Below are positions 30,347-36,553 of a stretch of DNA of 36,553 bases, piece after piece; position 1 is the first letter of the stretch; every line of letters begins with the position of its first letter. The notes below the pieces were generated by a model. It saw nothing but the letters and a program-made list of their open reading frames with translations, was not told the DNA's origin and did not search any database. Made by a program: the position numbers and the translations under genes. This DNA comes from a virus. The stretch is taken from positions 1 to 36,553 of IMG/VR virus record IMGVR_UViG_3300009158_000109; one strand, given 5' to 3'.

Positions 30347-31423
30347 ATGAGTATATTAGATAAAATCCGTAAGAACACCACAATTAAAGATTCAGCCCTT
30401 TTATCTGAATCTAAGTTTTTCAAGAAAAAAGATATGATACCAACTTCCATTCCTGCTATTAATATTGCATTATCCGGTAAATTAGATGGTGGGTTAACCC
30501 CAGGTCTTACCATGTGGGCGGGTCCTTCTAAGCACTTTAAGACAGCATTCTCATTATTAATGGCTAAGTCATATATGGATAAGTATCCCGATGCTGCCAT
30601 GTTATTCTATGACTCAGAATTTGGTACACCTCAATCATATTTCGATTCATTTGGGATTGATACAAATCGTGTTATCCATACACCATTAACCAATGTTGAA
30701 CAACTTAAATTTGACATTATGACTCAATTGGAAGGTATTGATCGTACGGATCATATAATCATATTAGTTGATTCAATTGGTAATCTTGCATCTAAGAAAG
30801 AAGTTGAAGATGCACTTGATGGTAAATCAGTTGCAGATATGTCAAGAGCAAAACAAATCAAATCATTATTCCGTATGGTGACTCCTCATCTATCATTAAA
30901 AGATATCCCAATGGTTGTTGTTAACCATACATATAAGACAATGGAGATGTATGCTAAAGATGTGGTTGGCGGAGGTACAGGATCTTACTACTCAGCAGAT
31001 AATATCTTTATTCTAGGTCGTCAACAAGATAAAGATGGTACAGAGTTACTAGGTTATAACTTTATTATTAATGTGGAGAAATCACGATATGTCAGAGAAA
31101 AGTCTAAAATTCCTGTCTCAGTTAAATTCGATGGAGGGATATCTCGCTGGTCTGGCCTTCTTGATATGGCTCTTGAATCAGGTCATGTAATCAAACCTTC
31201 AAATGGTTGGTACTCAAAAGTTAATACCGGTACAGGTGAGATTGAAGATAAGAAATGGCGAATCAAAGAAACAGATTCAAAAGAGTTTTGGTTACCAATT
31301 TTAATGGATAAATCTTTCCAAGATTGGGTACAATCAAATTATCAAATTTCAAATGGTGCAATTATATCAGATGAAGATATTGATGAAGAATTGGCAGCAA
31401 TAGGAGACGATGATGAAGATTAA
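30347..31423 (+). CDS. uvsX: RecA-like recombinase UvsX
   Basis: The protein (358 residues from 30347) matches T4 UvsX: LSESKFFKKKD, a Walker A variant GPSKHFKT, MLFYDSEFGTPQSYFDSFGID, DSIGNLASKKEVEDALDGK, and VVGGGTGSYYSADNIFI. It forms filaments on single-stranded DNA with UvsY and carries out strand exchange. I choose ATG 30347 (MSILDKIRKN) because T4 UvsX begins at the same place (MSDLKSRL) and because the promoter -10 box overlaps the upstream ATG at 30272. The longer frame would add 25 residues (MTIGINNDDTDWYPKE...) after a GAGG site; it remains possible if an upstream transcript is used. The end is acidic. Confidence 0.93.
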   Translation: MSILDKIRKNTTIKDSALLSESKFFKKKDMIPTSIPAINIALSGKLDGGLTPGLTMWAGPSKHFKTAFSLLMAKSYMDKYPDAAMLFYDSEFGTPQSYFDSFGIDTNRVIHTPLTNVEQLKFDIMTQLEGIDRTDHIIILVDSIGNLASKKEVEDALDGKSVADMSRAKQIKSLFRMVTPHLSLKDIPMVVVNHTYKTMEMYAKDVVGGGTGSYYSADNIFILGRQQDKDGTELLGYNFIINVEKSRYVREKSKIPVSVKFDGGISRWSGLLDMALESGHVIKPSNGWYSKVNTGTGEIEDKKWRIKETDSKEFWLPILMDKSFQDWVQSNYQISNGAIISDEDIDEELAAIGDDDED

Positions 31424-31817
31424 ATTTACATCAATTGATAAAAATGGCAAAAACACCATTAAAATACAGGCAGAAACTTGGCGTGTAATTGCTGAACAAT
31501 TTTATTTATTTTTAATTGCTTCAGGTTATGGGTTATCTAAAGAAGATTTAGGTCATCATTTTCTAAGTGAAGCAGAAGATATTGAAGCTTCGATATATGA
31601 TGATGGAACTGAAATGGGATGCCCTTCATGTGGTGATTTTGATCCATTTCCTAATCAAATTTTAAGAAATGAATTACCAAAAGCATATGTTGGGCACTCT
31701 AAAATCCCTCAGAAGTTTGAGACCGACCCATTTCTAAATGAAAAAAGAACTAATGTTAATCCTAATTTAAATATGTCTTCAACAACATCAAATAAAGGAG
31801 TAGGTTACATTGATTGA
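31410..31817 (+). CDS. Hypothetical protein with CPSCG motif
   Basis: This 135-residue protein overlaps the uvsX end by 14 bases. It starts MMKIKFTSIDKNGKNTIKI, with a helix (WRVIAEQFYLFLIASGYGL), then EMGCPSCGDFDPFPNQI and a disordered Asn/Ser-rich tail. The single CxxC could be half of a metal site. Its position between uvsX and helicase 41 suggests a replication or recombination accessory role, but none is known to me. Confidence 0.62.
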   Translation: MMKIKFTSIDKNGKNTIKIQAETWRVIAEQFYLFLIASGYGLSKEDLGHHFLSEAEDIEASIYDDGTEMGCPSCGDFDPFPNQILRNELPKAYVGHSKIPQKFETDPFLNEKRTNVNPNLNMSSTTSNKGVGYID

Positions 31818-32121
31818 GTATGAAGAAATGGGTGTCCTCCCCGATGGGGCTATGAAATTAAAGTTTACAAATAATAAGTTTGATGATATAATATTCACTA
31901 TTGGATCAGTTTCATTTGGTGAAGGTGAAGAAGAAGGTAAACTGATTTATGATTATAATGTAATTGAACATACCAATCCTTTCATTAGAGAAGAATTAGA
32001 TATCCAAATTGGTGACTTAATTCTTCAGATAATTGAAACCGGTCTTAAAAATAATGATTTAATATATGCAGGCGGGGTAGATGAGAATAGAAACCAAAAT
32101 ACTGAGCAACCTAATTTATAA
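31810..32121 (+). CDS. Hypothetical protein with TTG start
   Basis: This 103-residue acidic protein starts at TTG 31810, with AAAGGAG nine bases upstream and an eight-base overlap with the previous gene. It contains GAMKLKFTNNKFDDIIFTIGS and IREELDIQIGDLILQIIETGL. Its end overlaps gene 41 by 41 bases. It is not recognised. Confidence 0.6.
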   Translation: MIEYEEMGVLPDGAMKLKFTNNKFDDIIFTIGSVSFGEGEEEGKLIYDYNVIEHTNPFIREELDIQIGDLILQIIETGLKNNDLIYAGGVDENRNQNTEQPNL

Positions 32122-33460
32122 TGAAGAGTATTGTAGAAAAGTATCACCATTTTTAACACCACAGTATTTTGCAGAAAGAACTGACAGAGTATTATCCCAA
32201 GAAATTCTAAAGTTCTTTTCTACTTACAATAAACCAATCACTAAAGAAGTATTATTGATTGAAATTGGAAATAGAACCGACATTTCTGCAACTGAATTAG
32301 TATCACTAAAGGATGCAGTAATTGCATTCACAAATGAAAAGACCAATGAAACTTGGTTATTAGAAAATACTGAAAAGTTTTGTAAGGATAGGGCAGTATA
32401 CAATGCAATTCTTGAATCGATTAAAATTATTGATGGCACAGATGATAAGCATACACAGGAGGCAATCCCGAATATTCTATCTGATGCTTTGGCCGTTAGT
32501 TTTGATAATAACGTTGGTCATGATTATATTAATGATGCTGACAGCCGTTTTGATTTTTACCATAGAATAGAGGAAAAGTTATCCTTTGGTTTAGACCTAA
32601 TGGATAAGATTACCGCAGGTGGTTTAAGTCGTAAGAGTCTTAATGTTGTATTGGCAGGTACAGGTGCAGGTAAGACTTTATTTATGGGTCATCTTGCAGC
32701 TTCGGCATTAACTCAAGGTAAGAATGTATTGTATATTACCATGGAAATGGCGGAAGAACGTATTGCCGAACGTATTGATGCAAATCTATTAAATCTTTCT
32801 ATGGCAGAATTAAAGGTAGTTGATAAGAAAACATTTGATTCTCGTTTAAGTAAATTGGCAAAGAAAACCCATGGTAAGTTAATCATTAAAGAGTATCCAA
32901 CTGCAGGAGCACATTCCGGTCACTTTAGGGCTTTACTTGAAGAACTTAAAATGAAACGTGAGTTTAAAGCTGATCTTGTGATTGTGGATTATCTAAACAT
33001 TTGTGCATCTGCTCGTATTAAACATGGTGCAAATGTTAACTCATATACATATATTAAATCAATTGCAGAAGAATTACGTGGTCTTGGTGTTGAGTATAAT
33101 GTACCAATTATGACTGCAACTCAAGTTACTCGATCAGGATTTAATAGTTCCGATGTTGAATTAACAGATACATCTGAATCATTTGGTTTACCTGCAACCG
33201 CAGATCTTATGTTTGCTTTGATTCGTACCGAAGAGTTGGATGAACTAAATCAAGTTATGATTAAACAACTTAAGAATCGTTATAATGATCCTTCATATTA
33301 CAAACGATTTGTACTTGGTATTGATCGATCTAAGATGAAACTATATGATGTTGAAGAATCAGCACAAAAAGGGTTATCCGATACAGGACAAGATTTGACT
33401 CCGGTATTTGATAAGAGTGCATTTGGAAGTAGAATGAAGACTGAAGGGTTCAAGTTCTAA
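32081..33460 (+). CDS. 41: Replicative DNA helicase gp41 (DnaB-like)
   Basis: This 459-residue helicase has an N-terminal helical domain and a RecA-like C-terminal domain: FGLDLMDKITAGGLSRK, Walker A GTGAGKT (193-199), VLYITMEMAEERIAERI (H1a), LVIVDYLNI (Walker B) and ATQVTRSGF. It unwinds the lagging-strand template and works with primase gp61, which is not in the window. T4 gp41 has 475 residues. A GGCGGGG site precedes the ATG. Confidence 0.96.
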   Translation: MRIETKILSNLIYNEEYCRKVSPFLTPQYFAERTDRVLSQEILKFFSTYNKPITKEVLLIEIGNRTDISATELVSLKDAVIAFTNEKTNETWLLENTEKFCKDRAVYNAILESIKIIDGTDDKHTQEAIPNILSDALAVSFDNNVGHDYINDADSRFDFYHRIEEKLSFGLDLMDKITAGGLSRKSLNVVLAGTGAGKTLFMGHLAASALTQGKNVLYITMEMAEERIAERIDANLLNLSMAELKVVDKKTFDSRLSKLAKKTHGKLIIKEYPTAGAHSGHFRALLEELKMKREFKADLVIVDYLNICASARIKHGANVNSYTYIKSIAEELRGLGVEYNVPIMTATQVTRSGFNSSDVELTDTSESFGLPATADLMFALIRTEELDELNQVMIKQLKNRYNDPSYYKRFVLGIDRSKMKLYDVEESAQKGLSDTGQDLTPVFDKSAFGSRMKTEGFKF

Positions 33461-33478
33461 CTTAGATTAATTAAAAAA

Positions 33479-33499
33479 GGCTACTTCGGTAGCCTTTTT
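33479..33499 (+). terminator. Intrinsic terminator after gene 41
   Basis: GGCTAC/GTAGCC with a TTCG tetraloop, flanked by A-run and T-run, lies 18 bases after the helicase stop. The A/T flanks make it potentially active in both directions. Confidence 0.93.
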
Positions 33500-33503
33500 C
33501 TTT

Positions 33504-33511
33504 TATAAATA
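33504..33511 (+). promoter_or_regulatory. Late promoter TATAAATA before 33516 gene
   Basis: Exact TATAAATA just after the gene 41 terminator. The expected start site is within a base or two of the ATG at 33516, so translation would be leaderless or nearly so. Confidence 0.65.
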
Positions 33512-33515
33512 TAAT

Positions 33516-34577
33516 ATGGCCTATAACTTTTTACCAACAACTGCAAAAGAAATCAGTGATAAATTCCCTGATAAAGCATTGTATGCTGAATTGATTTTAA
33601 TACTTACTGATTTACAGCATTTATTTCCATCAATTAAAGATCCTATTGCATTGGACCCATTATTACCAAAGTCAGTTAAAGTTACACGTAAAATTCAAAC
33701 TGAATTCGATCTTAAACCATTACAAAAGAAACTTAAATTATGTAAACTTTCTTTTGGTGAAGGTTCAAGGGGTGGTAGAGGAGTTGGTAATAAAGGTAAT
33801 CTATTTGAAATTCAATTGGCAAAGGATTTAGATAATTGGTGGAAGGGTGAAGATGTTTCCAATAAAGATACTAAATTATTAATTGATGAATTAGCTTCTG
33901 TTTATAAATTAAATACATGGAAAGATTTATTTATTGATGCTGAAGGTGCAGCAAATAAACCAAGACCTTTAATAATATCAGGAAGTAGTGTTTTAGTTTC
34001 ACCTGGATTAATTGATATTGGTTCCACTGTTACTGACATTACACTAAGACAAGGTAAAAACGAACAGTCACCTGCAGGAGCATATTTGTCATTAAAATTT
34101 TCAGGTACAGTTACCTTTTTTAATGCAGGTACTAAAAAATATTTAACAGATGCTGAATTGATGTCAGGTATTATTACCAATAAAGGTGGTTTAGTTTTAT
34201 TGGATATGTTTGGAATTGATAACTCTAGATTTTGTTCAGTATTTAATGGTAAAGGTAAGAAAGGTAGTCTTGAAATTACCACAAATAGAGTTAATAAAAT
34301 AGCTTTACAAAATTTAATTAAATCAGGAATTGGATATGGATATCATATGATTCATAAAACAAATTCTAAAATGGTATCACAGGTTATTGATAAGGCATAT
34401 AGAGACAAAGCATCTGAAGTAAAAACAGTTACTGTATATTATGGTGGTAAAACTGGGACAGGTCAACGAGTAGACATTGAAGTTATAACTCCTAAATACA
34501 TTCTTAAATTTAATTTTAGAAATAAACAGGGTGGTAAATTTATTTCTCATCTAATGTGCGATTATAGTTACAAATAA
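33516..34577 (+). CDS. Late hypothetical protein, possible PD-(D/E)XK nuclease
   Basis: This 353-residue protein lies alone between a late promoter and an early/middle promoter. It contains FGEGSRGGRGVGNKGNLFEI, followed by a helix (QLAKDLDNWWKG), then GSTVTDITLR and AYLSLKFSG. E, D and SLK in this order and spacing resemble the PD-(D/E)XK nuclease core. The C-terminal 130 residues are rich in Lys and aromatic strands. No binding site precedes the ATG. It could be a virion-carried or packaging-related enzyme; this is inference, and no close family is recognised. Confidence 0.6.
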   Translation: MAYNFLPTTAKEISDKFPDKALYAELILILTDLQHLFPSIKDPIALDPLLPKSVKVTRKIQTEFDLKPLQKKLKLCKLSFGEGSRGGRGVGNKGNLFEIQLAKDLDNWWKGEDVSNKDTKLLIDELASVYKLNTWKDLFIDAEGAANKPRPLIISGSSVLVSPGLIDIGSTVTDITLRQGKNEQSPAGAYLSLKFSGTVTFFNAGTKKYLTDAELMSGIITNKGGLVLLDMFGIDNSRFCSVFNGKGKKGSLEITTNRVNKIALQNLIKSGIGYGYHMIHKTNSKMVSQVIDKAYRDKASEVKTVTVYYGGKTGTGQRVDIEVITPKYILKFNFRNKQGGKFISHLMCDYSYK

Positions 34578-34590
34578 TTACAATATAACA

Positions 34591-34620
34591 CTGTACAACA
34601 TATAGGAACTATGGTATAAT
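34591..34620 (+). promoter_or_regulatory. Early/middle-type promoter for capsid-targeted gene run
   Basis: CTGTAC 34591-34596, 18 bases, TATAAT 34615-34620. The expected start site coincides with the A of the ATG at 34627, which has no ribosome binding site, so a leaderless message is likely. Confidence 0.75.
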
Positions 34621-34626
34621 AACAAT

Positions 34627-35247
34627 ATGAAGAAGTTTTCAGAATACATAAAAGAAGAAAAAGAATATCAAGATGGTGCACTTACTGTTTTCGATATTGA
34701 TGATACTCTCTTTCATACAACTGCTCAAATAACAGTTGTCAAACATGGTAAGAAGATAAAAGATCTTACTAATCAACAATTCAATACCTATAAACTTGGT
34801 GATAGTGAATCTTTTGATTATGGTCAATTTAGAGATGCTGCTAAGTTTAATACAGAATCTAAACCTATCGGTGCAATGCTAAATAAAGCAAAGTTAATCC
34901 TTAAAAATTCTGAAAGAAATCCAAACTCTAAAGTGATTATAGTTACCGCTAGAGATGACTTTGATAATAAAGAATTATTCTTAGATACTTTCCGTAAACA
35001 TGGATTTGATATTGATAAAGTTAGGGTTGAACGAGCAGGTAAAATTAATGATGTTTCTGATATAGCTTTCAAAAAGGTTATCATTATTAGAAACTATATA
35101 AATACTAAACGATTCAAACGAATTAGATTGTTTGATGATAGTATGACCAATTTAAAAGCATTCCTAAAATTACAACCCGAATTTCCAATGGTTAAGTTTG
35201 AAGCATACTTCGCTAATCATGATGGAACAGTAAAGAAAATAAGATGA
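34627..35247 (+). CDS. HAD-family phosphatase with capsid-targeting leader
   Basis: This 206-residue protein begins MKKFSEYIKE, which matches the T4 internal-protein leader (MKTYQEFIAE) in length and has I-K-E at 8-10, the prohead protease cut consensus. After it comes a HAD phosphatase domain: VFDIDDTLFH (D23 and D25), IIVTARDD (motif II), a Lys near FKKVIII, and RIRLFDDSMTNL (motif IV acidic residues). The predicted mature enzyme would be packaged inside the head and perhaps injected. Substrate unknown; nucleotide or nucleic-acid end phosphates are possible. The next gene overlaps its stop (ATGA). Confidence 0.8.
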   Translation: MKKFSEYIKEEKEYQDGALTVFDIDDTLFHTTAQITVVKHGKKIKDLTNQQFNTYKLGDSESFDYGQFRDAAKFNTESKPIGAMLNKAKLILKNSERNPNSKVIIVTARDDFDNKELFLDTFRKHGFDIDKVRVERAGKINDVSDIAFKKVIIIRNYINTKRFKRIRLFDDSMTNLKAFLKLQPEFPMVKFEAYFANHDGTVKKIR

Positions 35248-35504
35248 TTAAGTTTAAAGAATTCATAGTAGAAGATAAAGAAACATTTGACTATCTTATT
35301 GGTAAACTACTTAAGACGGCAAAAACTATTAACACCCATAAATCTTATGGTGGTCACTCAAGAACTGACCGTGCTTTTGAGTTGGCAACGAGATATGATA
35401 ACATATTAGAAAAGATAAGACACAAATATCGCCAAGAATGGTATTTGTATTGTGATAAACGAGGTTGGGCTCATAATCATGACGGTGGGGATATGTATGC
35501 TTAA
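35244..35504 (+). CDS. Small protein with capsid-targeting leader, 86 aa
   Basis: The protein starts MIKFKEFIVE|D, with I-V-E at residues 8-10 as in T4 internal proteins cut by gp21. The rest is basic and aromatic (KLLKTAKTINTHKSYGGHSR, RQEWYLYCDKRGWAHNH), suited to DNA packing or injection. It overlaps both neighbours by a few bases. Identity beyond the leader is unknown. Confidence 0.68.
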   Translation: MIKFKEFIVEDKETFDYLIGKLLKTAKTINTHKSYGGHSRTDRAFELATRYDNILEKIRHKYRQEWYLYCDKRGWAHNHDGGDMYA

Positions 35505-35766
35505 GTTTAACGAATATATTACAGAAGAGAAAGCTCCTGAAGGAGTCCCACAAAAGATATGGGACTTACATCTCAAACATAAGAATGTCGAGAAAGATAA
35601 TCCAGATAGTGGTAGTACTAGTGGTGTTCAAAAGACAAGACAAACAATGTCATTTAGACGTTTGAATAATGCTATTAAATCCCACGTTGGGGATGACGAC
35701 AGAAAGCAGTTAGAATATCATTGGAAACTAAATGACCACTATAACGAAAGACACCCAAATGATTAA
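35497..35766 (+). CDS. Small protein with capsid-targeting leader, 89 aa
   Basis: I use the ATG at 35497, where the leader MLKFNEYITE|E begins; the upstream in-frame ATG at 35452 lies within the preceding gene. I-T-E is at residues 8-10. The mature part is hydrophilic and rich in Lys, Arg, His and Asn (IWDLHLKHKNVEKDNPDSGS, HYNERHPND). It is probably an internal head protein. GGTGGGG precedes the start. Confidence 0.68.
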   Translation: MLKFNEYITEEKAPEGVPQKIWDLHLKHKNVEKDNPDSGSTSGVQKTRQTMSFRRLNNAIKSHVGDDDRKQLEYHWKLNDHYNERHPND

Positions 35767-36094
35767 GTTTAAAGCATACATAACAGAAGCGGCTAGTCTC
35801 TCCACTAAAGAAGGAGTGATTGCTGATGGAATTGACCGATTAATTAAAGCTTATAGAAAGCATGGTGATTGGGGAAGTTATCAATATAGTGGTAGAGCTT
35901 GGGCGTCTATCGATAAGATTGAAGATGGCATTATAGCTAGATTCGTAAAATTAGGTATATCCCATAAAGATGCTTTTGATATTGTATTTGGTACTATTAG
36001 GTCTGCCGCTACTAAGGCTCATCATGCATACCAAGAAGCAGAAATGGCTAAATGGGAAGCAGCAGATGCTAAAAATAAAAGGAATGCTAATTGA
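35759..36094 (+). CDS. Protein with capsid-targeting leader, 111 aa
   Basis: The ATG at 35759 gives MIKFKAYITE|A, again with I-T-E at 8-10; the frame's earlier ATG at 35732 would only extend into the previous gene. The mature part is helical (GVIADGIDRLIKAYRKHGDW, then a Lys/Ala-rich end AEMAKWEAADAKNKR). It overlaps the previous stop by eight bases. The likely fate is packaging into the prohead core and cleavage by gp21. Confidence 0.68.
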   Translation: MIKFKAYITEAASLSTKEGVIADGIDRLIKAYRKHGDWGSYQYSGRAWASIDKIEDGIIARFVKLGISHKDAFDIVFGTIRSAATKAHHAYQEAEMAKWEAADAKNKRNAN

Positions 36095-36553
36095 TGATTA
36101 AGTTTAAAGAATATATTACAGAATCATTAGTGGTACCATCTCATATGCCATTAACACATGGTGCAATTGAAGGTAGAGTTAAAGAACGATTTAATGCTGC
36201 CTTAGAAAATCTTAAAATGGCACTTAAAGATGGCACAATACGTAAGGCAGATCTTGATACCATTAAAGATGCATTAAATCGTGCAAGTGAAGCAACATGG
36301 GAAAAATGGTATGCTAGACCTTATTTTTGGGGTAAAATAAAGGATCCTAATATAACCGAGCAAGAGATGGATATATATTATAAGGATAAAGGTTTTAGAG
36401 GTGCCCCTGGTATTATTAAAAACTATACTAAGTTCGCAAATCAATCTAAGATTATAGCAATGGCACTTCAGATTGCCAATGAATTTGCTCCATTTAAAGA
36501 TATAATGGAACATCTTAAAGCCAATATGACAACTGGTAGAGCTCCTTCTACTA
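36094..36553 (+). CDS. Protein with capsid-targeting leader, 3' end missing
   Basis: The gene starts in a one-base overlap with the previous stop (TGATG) and runs off the window after 153 codons. It begins MIKFKEYITE|S, with I-T-E at 8-10. The visible mature part is helical and basic (GRVKERFNAALENLKMAL, RKADLDTIKDALNRASEATW, then YARPYFWGKI). It is the fifth protein in this run with the leader. Its full length and function are unknown. Confidence 0.68.
   Translation, partial: MIKFKEYITESLVVPSHMPLTHGAIEGRVKERFNAALENLKMALKDGTIRKADLDTIKDALNRASEATWEKWYARPYFWGKIKDPNITEQEMDIYYKDKGFRGAPGIIKNYTKFANQSKIIAMALQIANEFAPFKDIMEHLKANMTTGRAPST

Noticed and set aside
1-36553. CRISPR arrays, insertion sequences, integrase or attachment sites
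   Set aside because: No regularly spaced direct repeats, transposase or integrase motifs were seen; the only mobile genes recognised are the two homing endonucleases.

Overview
This window is a stretch of a T4-type (straboviral/myoviral) phage genome, AT-rich and almost fully coding on the + strand. The identification rests on a near-complete T4 core set recognised from the translated sequences: head genes 21, 22 and 23; recombination genes uvsY, uvsW, 46, 47 and uvsX; late sigma factor 55; replication genes 45, 44, 62, 43 and 41; regA; dexA-like; and a gene 42 homologue. The host is not shown directly. A signal-peptide glycine-zipper protein and a proteobacterial-style tmRNA suggest a low-GC Gram-negative, possibly aquatic, host (inference).

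Layout. 1-4975: head morphogenesis (repeat-rich core protein, protease 21, scaffold 22, major capsid 23) and a tail-tube-like structural gene, with TATAAATA late promoters. 5002-8726: uvsY, a homing endonuclease, uvsW, an Sm-like small protein and sigma factor 55. 8741-11980: the 47/46 (SbcD/SbcC) pair. 12045-15836: a VWA/HEXXH protein beside a MoxR/CobS-like AAA+ ATPase. 15892-18839: clamp, clamp loader and RegA. 18840-20976: an accessory and RNA region with a glycine-zipper protein, an RpoZ-like protein, a circularly permuted tmRNA gene cut by a minus-strand GIY-YIG endonuclease, and further structured RNAs. 20977-23748: hsp20, small genes and dexA. 23793-29344: DNA polymerase and nucleotide metabolism (MazG-like proteins, dCMP hydroxymethylase, dCMP deaminase). 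29331-33460: oxygenase, uvsX and helicase 41. 33516-36553: a nuclease-like late gene and a run of five genes whose products share a ten-residue capsid-targeting leader.

How it fits together. Fourteen sites match NTGTAC, exactly 18 bases, then TATAAT, and probably drive the early or middle replication genes. Sigma factor 55 would read the TATAAATA sites in front of head genes, uvsY and the homing endonuclease. The gene 42 homologue keeps the Asp that distinguishes dCMP hydroxymethylase from thymidylate synthase, so this phage may carry hydroxymethylcytosine. Protease 21 would cut the capsid and also the I-x-E leaders of the gene run at the right end.

The most unusual features are (1) the two-piece permuted tmRNA gene whose tag region is followed by an endonuclease gene and then a second, diverged copy of the tmRNA 3' coding segment; (2) a long hairpin and a late-promoter-driven pseudoknot RNA beside it; and (3) the cassette of capsid-targeted proteins, one of which is a HAD phosphatase.
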